A stretch of DNA of 64,000 nucleotides. It comes from an uncultured Collinsella sp. (GTDB lineage Bacteria; Actinomycetota; Coriobacteriia; Coriobacteriales; Coriobacteriaceae). The position numbers were made by a program, and so were the translations under genes. Numbering within the stretch: position 1 is the stretch's first letter; every line of letters begins with the position of its first letter. The stretch spans positions 186,001-250,000 of the forward strand of contig CATXID010000002.1 of assembly GCA_958369225.1 (NCBI GenBank), given 5' to 3'. Of the stretch, positions 51,743 through 59,340 are shown piece by piece. The notes under the pieces are model-generated. The model saw only the letters and a program-made list of their open reading frames with translations, made no database searches and was not told the DNA's origin.

Positions 51743-52153
51743 ATGGGTTTTTTCGACAAGCTTTTCTCGGGCGTCACCGGCGGCAGCCGCGAACCCCAAA
51801 AGCCCTCTGGCGTCGAGCTTGAGCTGCGCCGTAGGCTCACCGTGCTCGCAAGCGACGAGGCCACTCAAGACGCCCCGCAGCGCTATTTCCTGCGGTGGGA
51901 GGGACAGGTCCAGGGCGTCGGTTTCCGCTTCACCAACACCAACCTCGCACAGGCGCGCTCCCTCACCGGCTGGGTGCGCAATATGGAAGACGGCTCGGTT
52001 GAGATGGAGCTACAGGGCACGCCGGCAAACATCGTGTCTCAGCTCGAGGCGCTTCATACCTCCTACGAGCGCATGGGGACGCGTTTTCGCCTCGTAGACG
52101 CCCAGACCCGAGCCCCACTTGCCAATGAGGACGGTTTCAGTCCTCGTTATTAG
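51743..52153 (+). CDS. Acylphosphatase-domain protein
   Basis: 136 residues. The acylphosphatase domain spans about 47-136: RYFLRWEGQVQGVGFRFTNTNLA has the phosphate-cradle and catalytic Arg, and LTGWVRNMEDGSVEMELQG has the catalytic Asn. A 45-residue N-terminal extension, with a short amphipathic MGFFDKLFSGVTGG start, is not part of the usual 90-residue enzyme and may tether it to membrane. It is translationally coupled to the oxidoreductase gene upstream. Confidence 0.88.
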   Translation: MGFFDKLFSGVTGGSREPQKPSGVELELRRRLTVLASDEATQDAPQRYFLRWEGQVQGVGFRFTNTNLAQARSLTGWVRNMEDGSVEMELQGTPANIVSQLEALHTSYERMGTRFRLVDAQTRAPLANEDGFSPRY

Positions 52154-52214
52154 TATTGTGTGCTAAATACGGTATCATTTACCTACGACCGTTGATAGAA
52201 AAGAGGCGAGGCGC

Positions 52215-52595
52215 ATGGCGGTGCAAAGAAGGAATACCAGGCAGCGAAAGCTGGTTCTTGACGCCGTGCGCCAAAGCTATAACCATCCCACCGCCGACGA
52301 AATCTACAACGCCGTACGCGAACAGGATGACAAGATCAGCCGCGGTACGGTCTACCGCAATCTCAATCTCTTGGCCGACGCCGGCGAGATCCTCTCCATC
52401 AAGACGCCGGGCGGCAGCCGCTTCGATCGCACCATCGAGCCGCACGCACATATCATCTGCACCTCGTGCAGCCGCGTCATCGACGTACCGCTCCCCTTCG
52501 ATGCCCAGCTCGACGCCAAGGCGTCCGAGCAAATCGGCTGGCACGTCACGTCGCACTACACCATCTTCGAGGGTCTCTGCCCCGACTGCCGGTAG
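52215..52595 (+). CDS. Fur-family regulator, PerR/Fur-like
   Basis: 126 residues. NTRQRKLVLDAVRQSYNHPTADEIYNAVREQDDKISRGTVYRNLNLLADAGEIL is the winged helix with the family TVYRNL recognition motif. The dimer domain has EPHAHIICTSC and CPDC, two CxxC sites for structural zinc. The regulatory metal site His/Asp set is partly visible (HAH, and HYTIFEG). Whether it senses iron, zinc or peroxide is not decidable by eye. GAGGCGAGG lies ahead of the ATG. Confidence 0.92.
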   Translation: MAVQRRNTRQRKLVLDAVRQSYNHPTADEIYNAVREQDDKISRGTVYRNLNLLADAGEILSIKTPGGSRFDRTIEPHAHIICTSCSRVIDVPLPFDAQLDAKASEQIGWHVTSHYTIFEGLCPDCR

Positions 52596-52612
52596 CCCTT
52601 AGTGGCATGCCC

Positions 52613-52655
52613 GCAAATCTACTTGCCCATCCGCTACAGCAAAAAGTAGATTTCT
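52613..52655. repeat. Palindromic element, 10-bp arms, between fur-like and HAD genes
   Basis: AAATCTACTT (52615-52624) and AAGTAGATTT (52644-52653) are perfect inverted repeats around a 19-base spacer, between convergent genes. The arms are A/T-rich and lack the GC clamp of the usual terminators here, so I list it as a repeat element, though bidirectional termination is possible. Confidence 0.55.
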
Positions 52656-52672
52656 AGGTATGTCCCGAAAAC

Positions 52673-53470
52673 CTACTCGGCGAGCAGACGGCGCAGTTCC
52701 TCTTCGACCGTGCGCACGTAACGGACGCGGTCGTTGATGCCTCGCATGGTGGGGTTGCAGCTCTCCATCAGATAGGGATGGCCCACGACGTTGAGCATGT
52801 CGCGATCGTTCTCATTGTCGCCAAACGCCATCATCTCATCGGGCGAAATCCCCAGGGCACGACCGTAATCGGCAAGCGCGGAGCCCTTGCCCGAACCGAA
52901 ACCGATAAAGTCCGTCCATTCGGTTCCCGACGTCATCACGTCGACACGGTCGCTAAAGAGGCGCTCGAAATACTCCAGGGCCGCCGGCTGATCCACCTCG
53001 GGCGTCTGGAAGGCAATCTTAATGACGTCCTCGTCGATGTCCTCGGGACGGTCGACCACCGACACATCGCAGTGGACCTCATAGCGCAAATGGTCGACGA
53101 ACGCATCGTTGCCGCTCATGGTGTAGAGGTGTCCCTCGCACGAAAGTGTCACGTCGGCATGGGGATACGCAACCACGGCATTCGCGATATCCATAGCAAG
53201 ACTACGCTCCATGGAACGCTTGACAACGGCACGCCCCTCGCTCATCACCAGGGCTCCGTTTTCGCATACATAGGCGAGTTCATCGGCCACCGGGGCAAAC
53301 AGATAGCGTAAGCTCGCATATTGACGGCCGCTCGCCGGCATAAACACGATACCGCGACGATGCAGCTCATCGATAAGCTCAAAGGCCTCGGAACGCGGCT
53401 CGCGCTCCCCCGGATGCAGCAACGTGCCGTCCAAATCGCATGCAATCAGCTTGATTCCCTCAAGACCCAT
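52673..53470 (-). CDS. Cof-type HAD phosphatase
   Basis: 265 residues, HAD subfamily IIB. IKLIACDLDGTLLHPGER is motif I, FMPASGRQYASL motif II, and FGDNENDRDMLNVVGHPYLMESC motif IV. Cof proteins dephosphorylate sugar phosphates, FMN or pyridoxal phosphate; substrate not assigned. The ATG at 53470 follows GGGGGAAG; an in-frame upstream extension would cross a hairpin. Distinct from the Cof protein at 24216. Confidence 0.88.
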   Translation of the reverse strand: MGLEGIKLIACDLDGTLLHPGEREPRSEAFELIDELHRRGIVFMPASGRQYASLRYLFAPVADELAYVCENGALVMSEGRAVVKRSMERSLAMDIANAVVAYPHADVTLSCEGHLYTMSGNDAFVDHLRYEVHCDVSVVDRPEDIDEDVIKIAFQTPEVDQPAALEYFERLFSDRVDVMTSGTEWTDFIGFGSGKGSALADYGRALGISPDEMMAFGDNENDRDMLNVVGHPYLMESCNPTMRGINDRVRYVRTVEEELRRLLAE

Positions 53471-53500
53471 ACGCTTCCCCCAAAGCCTCCTATCAACAGC

Positions 53501-53539
53501 AAGACGGACTTTGATTGGTCGCCTCTCAAAGCCCGTCTT
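53501..53539 (-). terminator. Terminator-like hairpin between UreE-like and HAD genes
   Basis: AAGACGGGCTTTGA pairs with TCAAAGTCCGTCTT (one G-T) over an 11-base loop, 14 bases past the UreE-like stop. The T tract is poor, so termination strength is unclear. Confidence 0.55.
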
Positions 53540-53553
53540 ACGCATACGCGCGC

Positions 53554-54132
53554 TTAGCCGCGCGTCTTTTTTACGATGGTAAAGTCGGGAGCCATGCTCA
53601 CGACGACCTCCGCCGCATTCGACGCAAAGCGCCGGTCCGCATCGAGTTCACGGGTAACCACCGAGAGCCGAACACCCTCGACACCCCGGAGCATGCGGCC
53701 CAAAACAGGCTGCACCGGCGTATACATGCGCACGGTATGCTCGTCCGAGTCGCCCCGGAAGAGTGGCGCATGCATGTTGCCGATCTCCCAGCACGCATGC
53801 GCGAGTGCAATCGGATCCATGCGGTCGACTTCGACCAAATAAACCTCGGCGCTGCGCAGGCGCACGACAAGCGCCACAGGCACCACGCCCGAACGGTCAA
53901 TGGCGAGCACGTCGCCATCGGCAAGACGACCGCCGTCGGCAGCATCCAGCCGAACATCAATCGTGCGCCCCAGCTCCGTCACGCCCACAAACGCGCATAC
54001 ATCAGCCTGATCCCAATCGAGCAGCAGCTCGTCAACTTCAAAGACACCGCCCAGCTCCCGGCGAAGCAGAAGTTCATAGGACGGATCGTTGAGATTTCCC
54101 AAGCATGTCGTCGAAACCAAGCGTTCAGGCAT
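53554..54132 (-). CDS. UreE-like protein
   Basis: 192 residues. The second half follows the UreE pattern: DGGRLADGDVLAIDRSG, EVYLVEVDRMDPIALAHACWEIGNMHAPLF (UreE has ALHLAYHLGNRH-VP), and a final stretch of about 35 residues (LGRMLRGVEGVRLSVVTRELD). The His-rich nickel tail of some UreE proteins is absent. UreE delivers nickel to urease, but no urease gene is visible. Start 3 bases after the slyD stop; the SlyD partner is itself a nickel-handling protein in other bacteria, so a shared metal role is a reasonable inference. Confidence 0.65.
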   Translation of the reverse strand: MPERLVSTTCLGNLNDPSYELLLRRELGGVFEVDELLLDWDQADVCAFVGVTELGRTIDVRLDAADGGRLADGDVLAIDRSGVVPVALVVRLRSAEVYLVEVDRMDPIALAHACWEIGNMHAPLFRGDSDEHTVRMYTPVQPVLGRMLRGVEGVRLSVVTRELDADRRFASNAAEVVVSMAPDFTIVKKTRG

Positions 54133-54135
54133 ACT

Positions 54136-54564
54136 CTAGCCCTCGACCTCGACGAGCTCGATATCAAAGTTGAGGTCCTTGCCGGCCAGCTCGTGGTTGG
54201 CGTCGAGCGTCACGGCCTCGGGCGTTACGTCGATGACCACGGCGGGGACGGGCATACCGCTCGGCGTGGACAGGAAGAGCTTCATGCCCTTCTCGATCTG
54301 CTCGATGTTGGGAACCTGTTCGGCCGGGAAGGTCAGGACCATCTCGGGGTTGCGCTCGCCGTAGGCATCGGCAGCAGGAATGTGCACGGTCTTCTTCTCG
54401 CCCACCTGCATGTCGACCACAGCGGCGTCGAAGCCCTTGATCATCTGGCCGGCGCCACAGGTGAACTCCAGCGGCTCGCCGCGATCGTAGGAGCTATCGA
54501 ACTGCGTGCCGTCGTCGAGCGTGCCGCGATAATGGGTCTTGACCTTCTTGCCCTGGTTGGACAT
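54136..54564 (-). CDS. slyD: FKBP-type peptidyl-prolyl isomerase, SlyD-like
   Basis: 142 residues. GKKVKTHYRGTLDDGTQFDSSYDRGEPLEFTCGAGQMIKGFDAAVVDMQVGEKKTVHIPAADAYGERNPEMV has the FKBP core interrupted by the insert-in-flap chaperone domain, as in SlyD. The metal-binding His/Cys-rich tail of E. coli SlyD is missing. Folding helper in the cytoplasm. GGAGG lies four bases before the ATG at 54564. It forms an operon with the UreE-like gene. Confidence 0.9.
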   Translation of the reverse strand: MSNQGKKVKTHYRGTLDDGTQFDSSYDRGEPLEFTCGAGQMIKGFDAAVVDMQVGEKKTVHIPAADAYGERNPEMVLTFPAEQVPNIEQIEKGMKLFLSTPSGMPVPAVVIDVTPEAVTLDANHELAGKDLNFDIELVEVEG

Positions 54565-54684
54565 GGTAACCTCCGTGATAAGGGCGGCGCACAACGCGGG
54601 CCGCCGTGAACATATGGCGCTAACTATACCCTAGTCATACAATTCAAGGACAGTTTGCAAAGAAACGCTGCAACCGGAGGAACC

Positions 54685-55698
54685 ATGGCATATCCCGTAT
54701 TTGACCTACACTGCGACACCGCCGACCGCATCGGCTGGGCCACGCTCGATCTCGACCTGCGCTTTACCGCCGGCACCGACGGTTATTTCCCCGGCGACGA
54801 AACGCATCCGCAAGATTTCGACCTCATCGAGGGCAACGCCTGCGCCATCTCGCTCGCAAAGATCGGCAACACGCCGTGGGCACAGTGCTTCGCCACGTTT
54901 GTCCCCGACGAGATTCCCACCGCCCACGCCGCGCGCTTCCAGGCGCAGATCATGGCGCACATGAGCGGCCAAGCAATGCTCAACCACGACCGTATGGTCA
55001 ACGTACGCAGCGCCGCTGACATTCGCCCTGCGCTCAAAGACGGCAAGGTCGCCTGCATCCACACCATCGAAAACGCCACGTTCTTTGCCGAGGACCCCGC
55101 GCTGATCGAGGTGCTCAAGAGCTTGGGCGTGCTTATGTCGTCACTCAGCTGGAATGCGCAGGGACCGCTCGCGAGTGGCCACGACACCCACGCCGGCCTC
55201 ACCGCCGCCGGCATCGAGGCGCTTACGCAGATGGAGCACGCCGGTATAGTGCTCGACGTCTCCCACCTCAACGATGAGTGCTTTGACGAGGTTGTCGCCC
55301 ACGCCACGCGCCCCTTCGTCGCCAGCCACTCCAACTCCCGTGCGGTTTGCGGTGTCAAGCGCAACCTTACCGACGACCAGTTCCGCACCATTCGCGACAC
55401 GGGCGGCATCGTCGGCCTCAACTACTGCAGCGAGTTCCTTTCCAACGACGCAACCGACAAAACCGCCGCAGACGTCACCTTCGACCAGCTGGCGGCACAT
55501 ATCGAGCACTGGCTCGACCTGGGCGGCGAAGATGTCATCGCACTCGGCGGCGACTGGGACGGTGCCACGGTGCCCGCCTTCCTCTCCGATGCCAGCAAGA
55601 TGCCCGAATTCCAGAACATGCTCTCCAAGCACTTTGGCAAGACCGTGATGCAAAAGCTCTGCAGCGATAATGCCCTCGCCTTCTTCGAGCGCTATTAA
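54685..55698 (+). CDS. Membrane dipeptidase (peptidase family M19)
   Basis: 337 residues. VFDLHCDTADRIGW gives the HxD zinc pair, IHTIENATFF the bridging Glu, VLDVSHLNDECF and FVASHSNSRAVCG the His ligands, and ALGGDWDGA the last Asp. Bacterial M19 enzymes are usually cytoplasmic and cleave dipeptides, including some D-amino acid and beta-lactam-like bonds. No signal peptide. GGAGG lies four bases before the ATG. Confidence 0.92.
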   Translation: MAYPVFDLHCDTADRIGWATLDLDLRFTAGTDGYFPGDETHPQDFDLIEGNACAISLAKIGNTPWAQCFATFVPDEIPTAHAARFQAQIMAHMSGQAMLNHDRMVNVRSAADIRPALKDGKVACIHTIENATFFAEDPALIEVLKSLGVLMSSLSWNAQGPLASGHDTHAGLTAAGIEALTQMEHAGIVLDVSHLNDECFDEVVAHATRPFVASHSNSRAVCGVKRNLTDDQFRTIRDTGGIVGLNYCSEFLSNDATDKTAADVTFDQLAAHIEHWLDLGGEDVIALGGDWDGATVPAFLSDASKMPEFQNMLSKHFGKTVMQKLCSDNALAFFERY

Positions 55699-55772
55699 TT
55701 TCACATCCCTTGAACGGGCCGGCATGCCGAACGGTCGACATGCCGGCCCGTCCCCAATCTGAAGGACCGCTT

Positions 55773-56549
55773 TTGACGCAGCAATTTACGATTTCCGTAT
55801 CCCGACCGGATGGAACGTCCATCTCCGTCGTCGCCACCAAAAAGCGCGTCAAGAACTTCAACCTACGCGTCACATCGAGCGGTGAGGTCCACGCCAGTGC
55901 ACCGCTCGGCGCCAGCCGCGAGCGTATCGAAGCGTTTGTGGAGCGCAACAGCGCCTGGATTATCAGCCGACTTGCCCAGCGCGAGCAACGTCAGGCGACG
56001 ACGCGAGAGCCGCTCAGCCCCTCGTCCATCATTGCACTTTGGGGCAAGCCCATCACGGTACAGGATGCACTCGATCACAACTTTGCATCACCCGCACCGC
56101 GACCCAAACAGGCAACCTTCGCAAGTTTTATGGGTGCCGACGAGTCAGACGAGCGTCCACGGACCAAGCGGCACGCAGTCCTCGACGGCTTAACGCCCGA
56201 TGAGTTCCAAGCCCGCATCGAGCAGCTCTATACGTCCGAGGTCGCTGCAGCGCTGCGCGACATGGTGCACGCGCACGAAATCGCGATGGGTGTCGCCGTT
56301 TCCCGCGTATCCGTGCGCAGCATGAAGACACGCTGGGGCTCGTGCACGCCCAAAACCGGCGCCATTCGCATCGCGCGCGAGCTCGCCGCCTACCCCGTCG
56401 AATGCCTCGACATGGTTGTCGCCCACGAGCTCGTCCATCTGCTCGAGCCAAGCCATGATCAGCGGTTCCACGCCTTGCTCGACACGTACTGCCCCAACAA
56501 TAGAGCTCTGTCGCAGCGACTCAAGCAGCCACCCCTCAACAAGTTCTAG
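55773..56549 (+). CDS. YgjP-like metallopeptidase (DUF45/SprT-like)
   Basis: 258 residues. The C-terminal domain has SMKTRWGSCTPKTGAIRIARELAAYPVECLDMVVAHELVHLLEPSHDQRFHALLDTYCPN, with the HELVH zinc motif and the WGSC block of YgjP. The N-terminal half has the RRVKN-type beta-strand pattern followed by an uncommon linker (about 85-135). I choose a TTG start at 55773, six bases after AAGGA; an in-frame ATG at 55740 has no good site. YgjP associates with restriction systems in some bacteria, but no such genes are here. Confidence 0.83.
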   Translation: MTQQFTISVSRPDGTSISVVATKKRVKNFNLRVTSSGEVHASAPLGASRERIEAFVERNSAWIISRLAQREQRQATTREPLSPSSIIALWGKPITVQDALDHNFASPAPRPKQATFASFMGADESDERPRTKRHAVLDGLTPDEFQARIEQLYTSEVAAALRDMVHAHEIAMGVAVSRVSVRSMKTRWGSCTPKTGAIRIARELAAYPVECLDMVVAHELVHLLEPSHDQRFHALLDTYCPNNRALSQRLKQPPLNKF

Positions 56550-56555
56550 CGTCGA

Positions 56556-57041
56556 CTAGCGCACGCGCTCGATCTCGACGCCGCAGCTTGCCAGGGGCAG
56601 GCCAACAGGAGCCCACGGCTTATCGAGCTTTATGCGCACACCAAGCAGCGAGGGATAGCGGCGCAGCAGCATCTGGGCTGTCCCCTCGGCTGCCGCCTCG
56701 ATGAGCTTAAACGTATGCTCGCGCAGATAGCCATCGACATCGTGGCACACCGAGCCATAGTCAATCGAGGCATCCAGGTTATCGTGCTCCCCCGCTGCAC
56801 GCAGGTCGGCATAGAGCACCAAGGACACGATGAACTTCTGACCCAGCGCGTTCTCCTCGGGATACACGCCATGGTTGCCAAAAACCTCAAGGCCGTCAAT
56901 GACAATACGATCGGCATGGCGCAGATCGTCATAGCTCACGTGAGGCACCGCCGTTGCGGTGGATATTTCGCCCCTTCCACGGCGAGCGAGCTCGGCGCCT
57001 TCAGTCTTGGTTGCATTCTCGGGCAGTTTCTTGTTACTCAT
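56556..57041 (-). CDS. folB: Dihydroneopterin aldolase
   Basis: 161 residues; catalyses the step after dihydroneopterin in folate synthesis. DRIVIDGLEVFGNHGVYPEENALGQKF holds the catalytic Tyr/Glu region, DASIDYGSVCHDVDGYL and FKLIEAAAEGTAQMLL follow, then IKLDKPWAP (Lys). The first 40 residues are an added N-terminal extension not seen in the 120-residue enzyme. AAGGAG lies before the ATG. Third gene after folE and an HD-domain gene. Confidence 0.92.
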   Translation of the reverse strand: MSNKKLPENATKTEGAELARRGRGEISTATAVPHVSYDDLRHADRIVIDGLEVFGNHGVYPEENALGQKFIVSLVLYADLRAAGEHDNLDASIDYGSVCHDVDGYLREHTFKLIEAAAEGTAQMLLRRYPSLLGVRIKLDKPWAPVGLPLASCGVEIERVR

Positions 57042-57084
57042 CGCGATCGTCTCCTTCGTTTAGAACCCCGATCGCGCAAACTAA

Positions 57085-57666
57085 CTACACGCGAATCGAC
57101 AGATTCTTTTTATCGTCGCTCCAGTTGCAAGCATTGCGCGCGGGGCATGCAAAGCAGGCGCGCGACGCTTTGTCGGCTGCATAGAGCAGACGCTCAAGCG
57201 GTTGGCTGTTCACGCGCAGCTTTCGATGGCCCAGAATAGCCGTCTTAATGGCCGCGGCATCGGCCGACTCAAACGCCACGTCATCGGGCATGCCGGCGAG
57301 TATTGCATCAGCGACGCGCTCGCTTGCAACATCATGGGATATACCCGATTCGTACTGTTCATCTTTGCCGATATCGTGAAGAAGTGCCGTGGCGTAGATG
57401 ACCTCGCGGTCAAATTCGAGCTCTTCCTCGAGATTCTTGATCCACATAATGCGAGCGACATCGAGCAGATGGTCAATACCGTGGCGGCAGAAGATGCGCC
57501 CCGATTCCAACTGTGCAATGTTGCCCAGGTGCCGCCGGAACAGCCCGTTGGCACAAATGTAATCAATGCGAGGCATGGCGCCAAAGGGGGCCAGGCCCGA
57601 AGCCATAAAGCCGCGACGCGACGTCCCCTCATCGGTCTTCGATGTAAAGTCGTTGACGACTCTCAT
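57085..57666 (-). CDS. HD-domain phosphohydrolase with C-terminal Cys cluster
   Basis: 193 residues. The HD superfamily core is visible: FCRHGIDHLLDVARIMWIKN (first His), ATALLHDIGKDEQYESGISHDVASERVADAIL (HD pair and next Asp) and ILGHRKLR. The C-terminus has ADKASRACFACPARNACNWSDDKKN, a Cys-rich motif possibly binding a metal or cluster. It starts 2 bases after the folE stop, so it is coupled to folate synthesis. It could hydrolyse a pterin triphosphate or nucleotide, filling the dihydroneopterin triphosphate step; speculation. Confidence 0.85.
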   Translation of the reverse strand: MRVVNDFTSKTDEGTSRRGFMASGLAPFGAMPRIDYICANGLFRRHLGNIAQLESGRIFCRHGIDHLLDVARIMWIKNLEEELEFDREVIYATALLHDIGKDEQYESGISHDVASERVADAILAGMPDDVAFESADAAAIKTAILGHRKLRVNSQPLERLLYAADKASRACFACPARNACNWSDDKKNLSIRV

Positions 57667-57668
57667 GG

Positions 57669-58226
57669 TTAGCGGCCCAGCATCCTAAAGAAACGCTCCT
57701 CGAGCGCGGGATCGGTCTCAAAGACGCCGCGGCGAGCGAGCGTCACGGTCTTGGTGCCGGGCTTTTGCACGCCACGCATCGTCATGCACATATGCTCGGC
57801 CTCCATGAGCACAATCGCTCCCTGGGGAGCAAGATACTCCATGAGAGCGTCGGCAACCTGCGCACACAGCTGCTCCTGCAGCTGCAGACGGCGGGCATAA
57901 ACCTCAACCGTGCGGGCGAGCTTGGAAAGCCCAGCCACCCGACCGTTAGGGATATAACCAATGGCGGCCTTGCCATAAAACGGCAGCAGATGATGTTCGC
58001 ACAGCGAGTAGAACGTGATGTCGCGCTCGATAACCAAATCGTTCGAAGCGACGGCAAAGGTTTTGGACAGGTGCTCCTCGGCACTCTGGTCCATACCGCC
58101 GGCGATCTCACCATACATACGGGCAACGCGCGCCGGGGTCTCCAGCAGGCCCTCACGAGTTGGGTCCTCGCCTATGCCCTCAAGCAACAGCTTAATGGCG
58201 GCCTCGACTTTTTCCTGATCGACCAT
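57669..58226 (-). CDS. folE: GTP cyclohydrolase I
   Basis: 185 residues. Makes dihydroneopterin triphosphate from GTP. DPTREGLLETPARVARMYGEI, FYSLCEHHLLPFYGKAAIGYIPNGRVAGLSKLAR (zinc Cys and His) and VLMEAEHMCMTMRGVQKPGTKTVT (Cys and catalytic His) are intact. First gene of the folE/HD/folB operon; folP and folK are not in the window. Confidence 0.96.
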   Translation of the reverse strand: MVDQEKVEAAIKLLLEGIGEDPTREGLLETPARVARMYGEIAGGMDQSAEEHLSKTFAVASNDLVIERDITFYSLCEHHLLPFYGKAAIGYIPNGRVAGLSKLARTVEVYARRLQLQEQLCAQVADALMEYLAPQGAIVLMEAEHMCMTMRGVQKPGTKTVTLARRGVFETDPALEERFFRMLGR

Positions 58227-58292
58227 CTGGGCCTCACTTTTCCGATTTCACGTTCGCGCTATGGTACCACGCCCTCCGGCATCGACCACAAG

Positions 58293-58874
58293 CTACATAG
58301 TATGGGTCGAATAGACCGGATCATCACGCCAAAGTTCAACCGCATCACAAAGTGCAACGCCCTCGCGCTCAGCACGGGCACGCGTAGCGTTCATATCGAT
58401 CACGCGCTGGTTGCTCGAGCCCCTAAAGCGCAACGAGATATCGTACAGATCTTGAACAAACGGGCCGTCCACCAACATGTCGAGGCAGGCAAGGATGCGG
58501 TCCGTCACCTCGGTATGATGACGACCACCCGGCATAAGCTCCTCGAGTACGTCGCCAGTAAAGCACCAAATGGTCTTTCCCGACCCCATAGGATAAGCAG
58601 TACGAACACGCTCAATGAAATCAACAAGCCCCGCCTGATTCTCGGGCTCCATAGGCTCGCCACCCAGAATCGTCAGGCCATCAATAAAGGGATGATCGAG
58701 ACTCTCGATAATCTTGTCCTCGACGGTGCGATCAAACGGCTCGCCCGCAGCAAAGTCCCACGCGACAGAGTTAAAGCAGTTCTTGCACCCACGACGGCAC
58801 CCACTCACAAACAGAGAAGTACGAACGCCTTCCCCGTCAGCAATGTCGAAATACTTAATGTTCGCGTAGTTCAT
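58293..58874 (-). CDS. nrdG: Anaerobic ribonucleotide reductase activating protein
   Basis: 193 residues. Radical SAM enzyme that installs the glycyl radical on NrdD. The cluster motif is CRRGCKNCFN (CxxxCxxC), followed by GLTILGGEPMEPENQAGL (SAM-binding GGEP). YANIKYFDIADGEGVRTSLFVSGC matches NrdG starts. The ATG at 58874 has GGGAG eight bases upstream. It lies downstream of nrdD, separated by 427 bases full of palindromic sequence. Confidence 0.95.
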   Translation of the reverse strand: MNYANIKYFDIADGEGVRTSLFVSGCRRGCKNCFNSVAWDFAAGEPFDRTVEDKIIESLDHPFIDGLTILGGEPMEPENQAGLVDFIERVRTAYPMGSGKTIWCFTGDVLEELMPGGRHHTEVTDRILACLDMLVDGPFVQDLYDISLRFRGSSNQRVIDMNATRARAEREGVALCDAVELWRDDPVYSTHTM

Positions 58875-58889
58875 AGGTAACTCTCCCGG

Positions 58890-58973
58890 GAGGCCGGGAC
58901 ATATCATCCCGTCCTCAAACATTCTCGGCCTTCGGCCTGCGAAACTGCGGGCGGGACGACATGTCCCGGCCTC
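58890..58973. repeat. 84-bp palindrome before nrdG
   Basis: GAGGCCGGGACAT (58890-58902) and ATGTCCCGGCCTC (58961-58973) are perfect inverted arms; an inner pair (ATCATCCCGTCC with GGGCGGGACGAC) extends the stem, and the apex contains CGGCCTTCGGCC. The nrdG ribosome binding site overlaps the left edge, so folding could affect nrdG translation. Confidence 0.7.
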
Positions 58974-59100
58974 ATGCAAAGGGTAACTCAATGAACGAAG
59001 CGAACATCGAGCATAGGGTTCGAGGTCCAATAAAAACTGGGTTGCGGCTCAACCGCCATCGCAAGTAAATCGAAGCTGCAGCTCGAATTATTTCCGCTAA

Positions 59101-59340
59101 GAACTTCGAGGAGTGAGCAGACTGCGCGCTGCATCTCAACTTCGTCAACTTGGCTGAGCCGAGAGGGCCGCTTGGGCTTTTGCTCGATATGAGTTCCGCA
59201 CGCAAAGAAGGCCACTTAATGTGGCCTTCGTCTTGCGCAGGACTGTCCGAAATAGCGAGCAAATGCCTAAGCGGCCCTCTCGGCTCAGCCCCGGAGCGGT
59301 ATTAGAGATGCAGCACGCGGTCGCGGATCTCCTCGGTTCG
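59101..59340. repeat. Long inverted repeat including the nrdD 3' end
   Basis: 35-base arms at 59152-59186 and 59256-59290 match at 33 positions as reverse complements. Beyond them, without a gap, 59103-59136 and 59305-59338 continue the similarity (GAGATGCAGC.CGC.GTC, then CTCCTCG). The right extension lies inside the last nrdD codons, so the left arm reads as a decayed inverted copy of the nrdD C-terminus. The hairpin AAGGCCAC/GTGGCCTT lies in the centre. Confidence 0.7.
59199..59230 (-). terminator. Terminator downstream of nrdD
   Basis: AAGGCCAC pairs with GTGGCCTT over a 5-base loop, followed on the minus strand by CTTTGCG. It lies in the centre of the long inverted repeat, 70 bases past the nrdD stop, so nrdG may depend on readthrough or its own promoter. 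Confidence 0.55.

Noticed and set aside
58988..59215. 75-codon minus-strand ORF beginning MAFFACGT
   Set aside because: Starts with GTG inside the nrdD terminator and lies in the inverted repeat; the similarity between it and the opposite-strand frame is a result of the palindrome.
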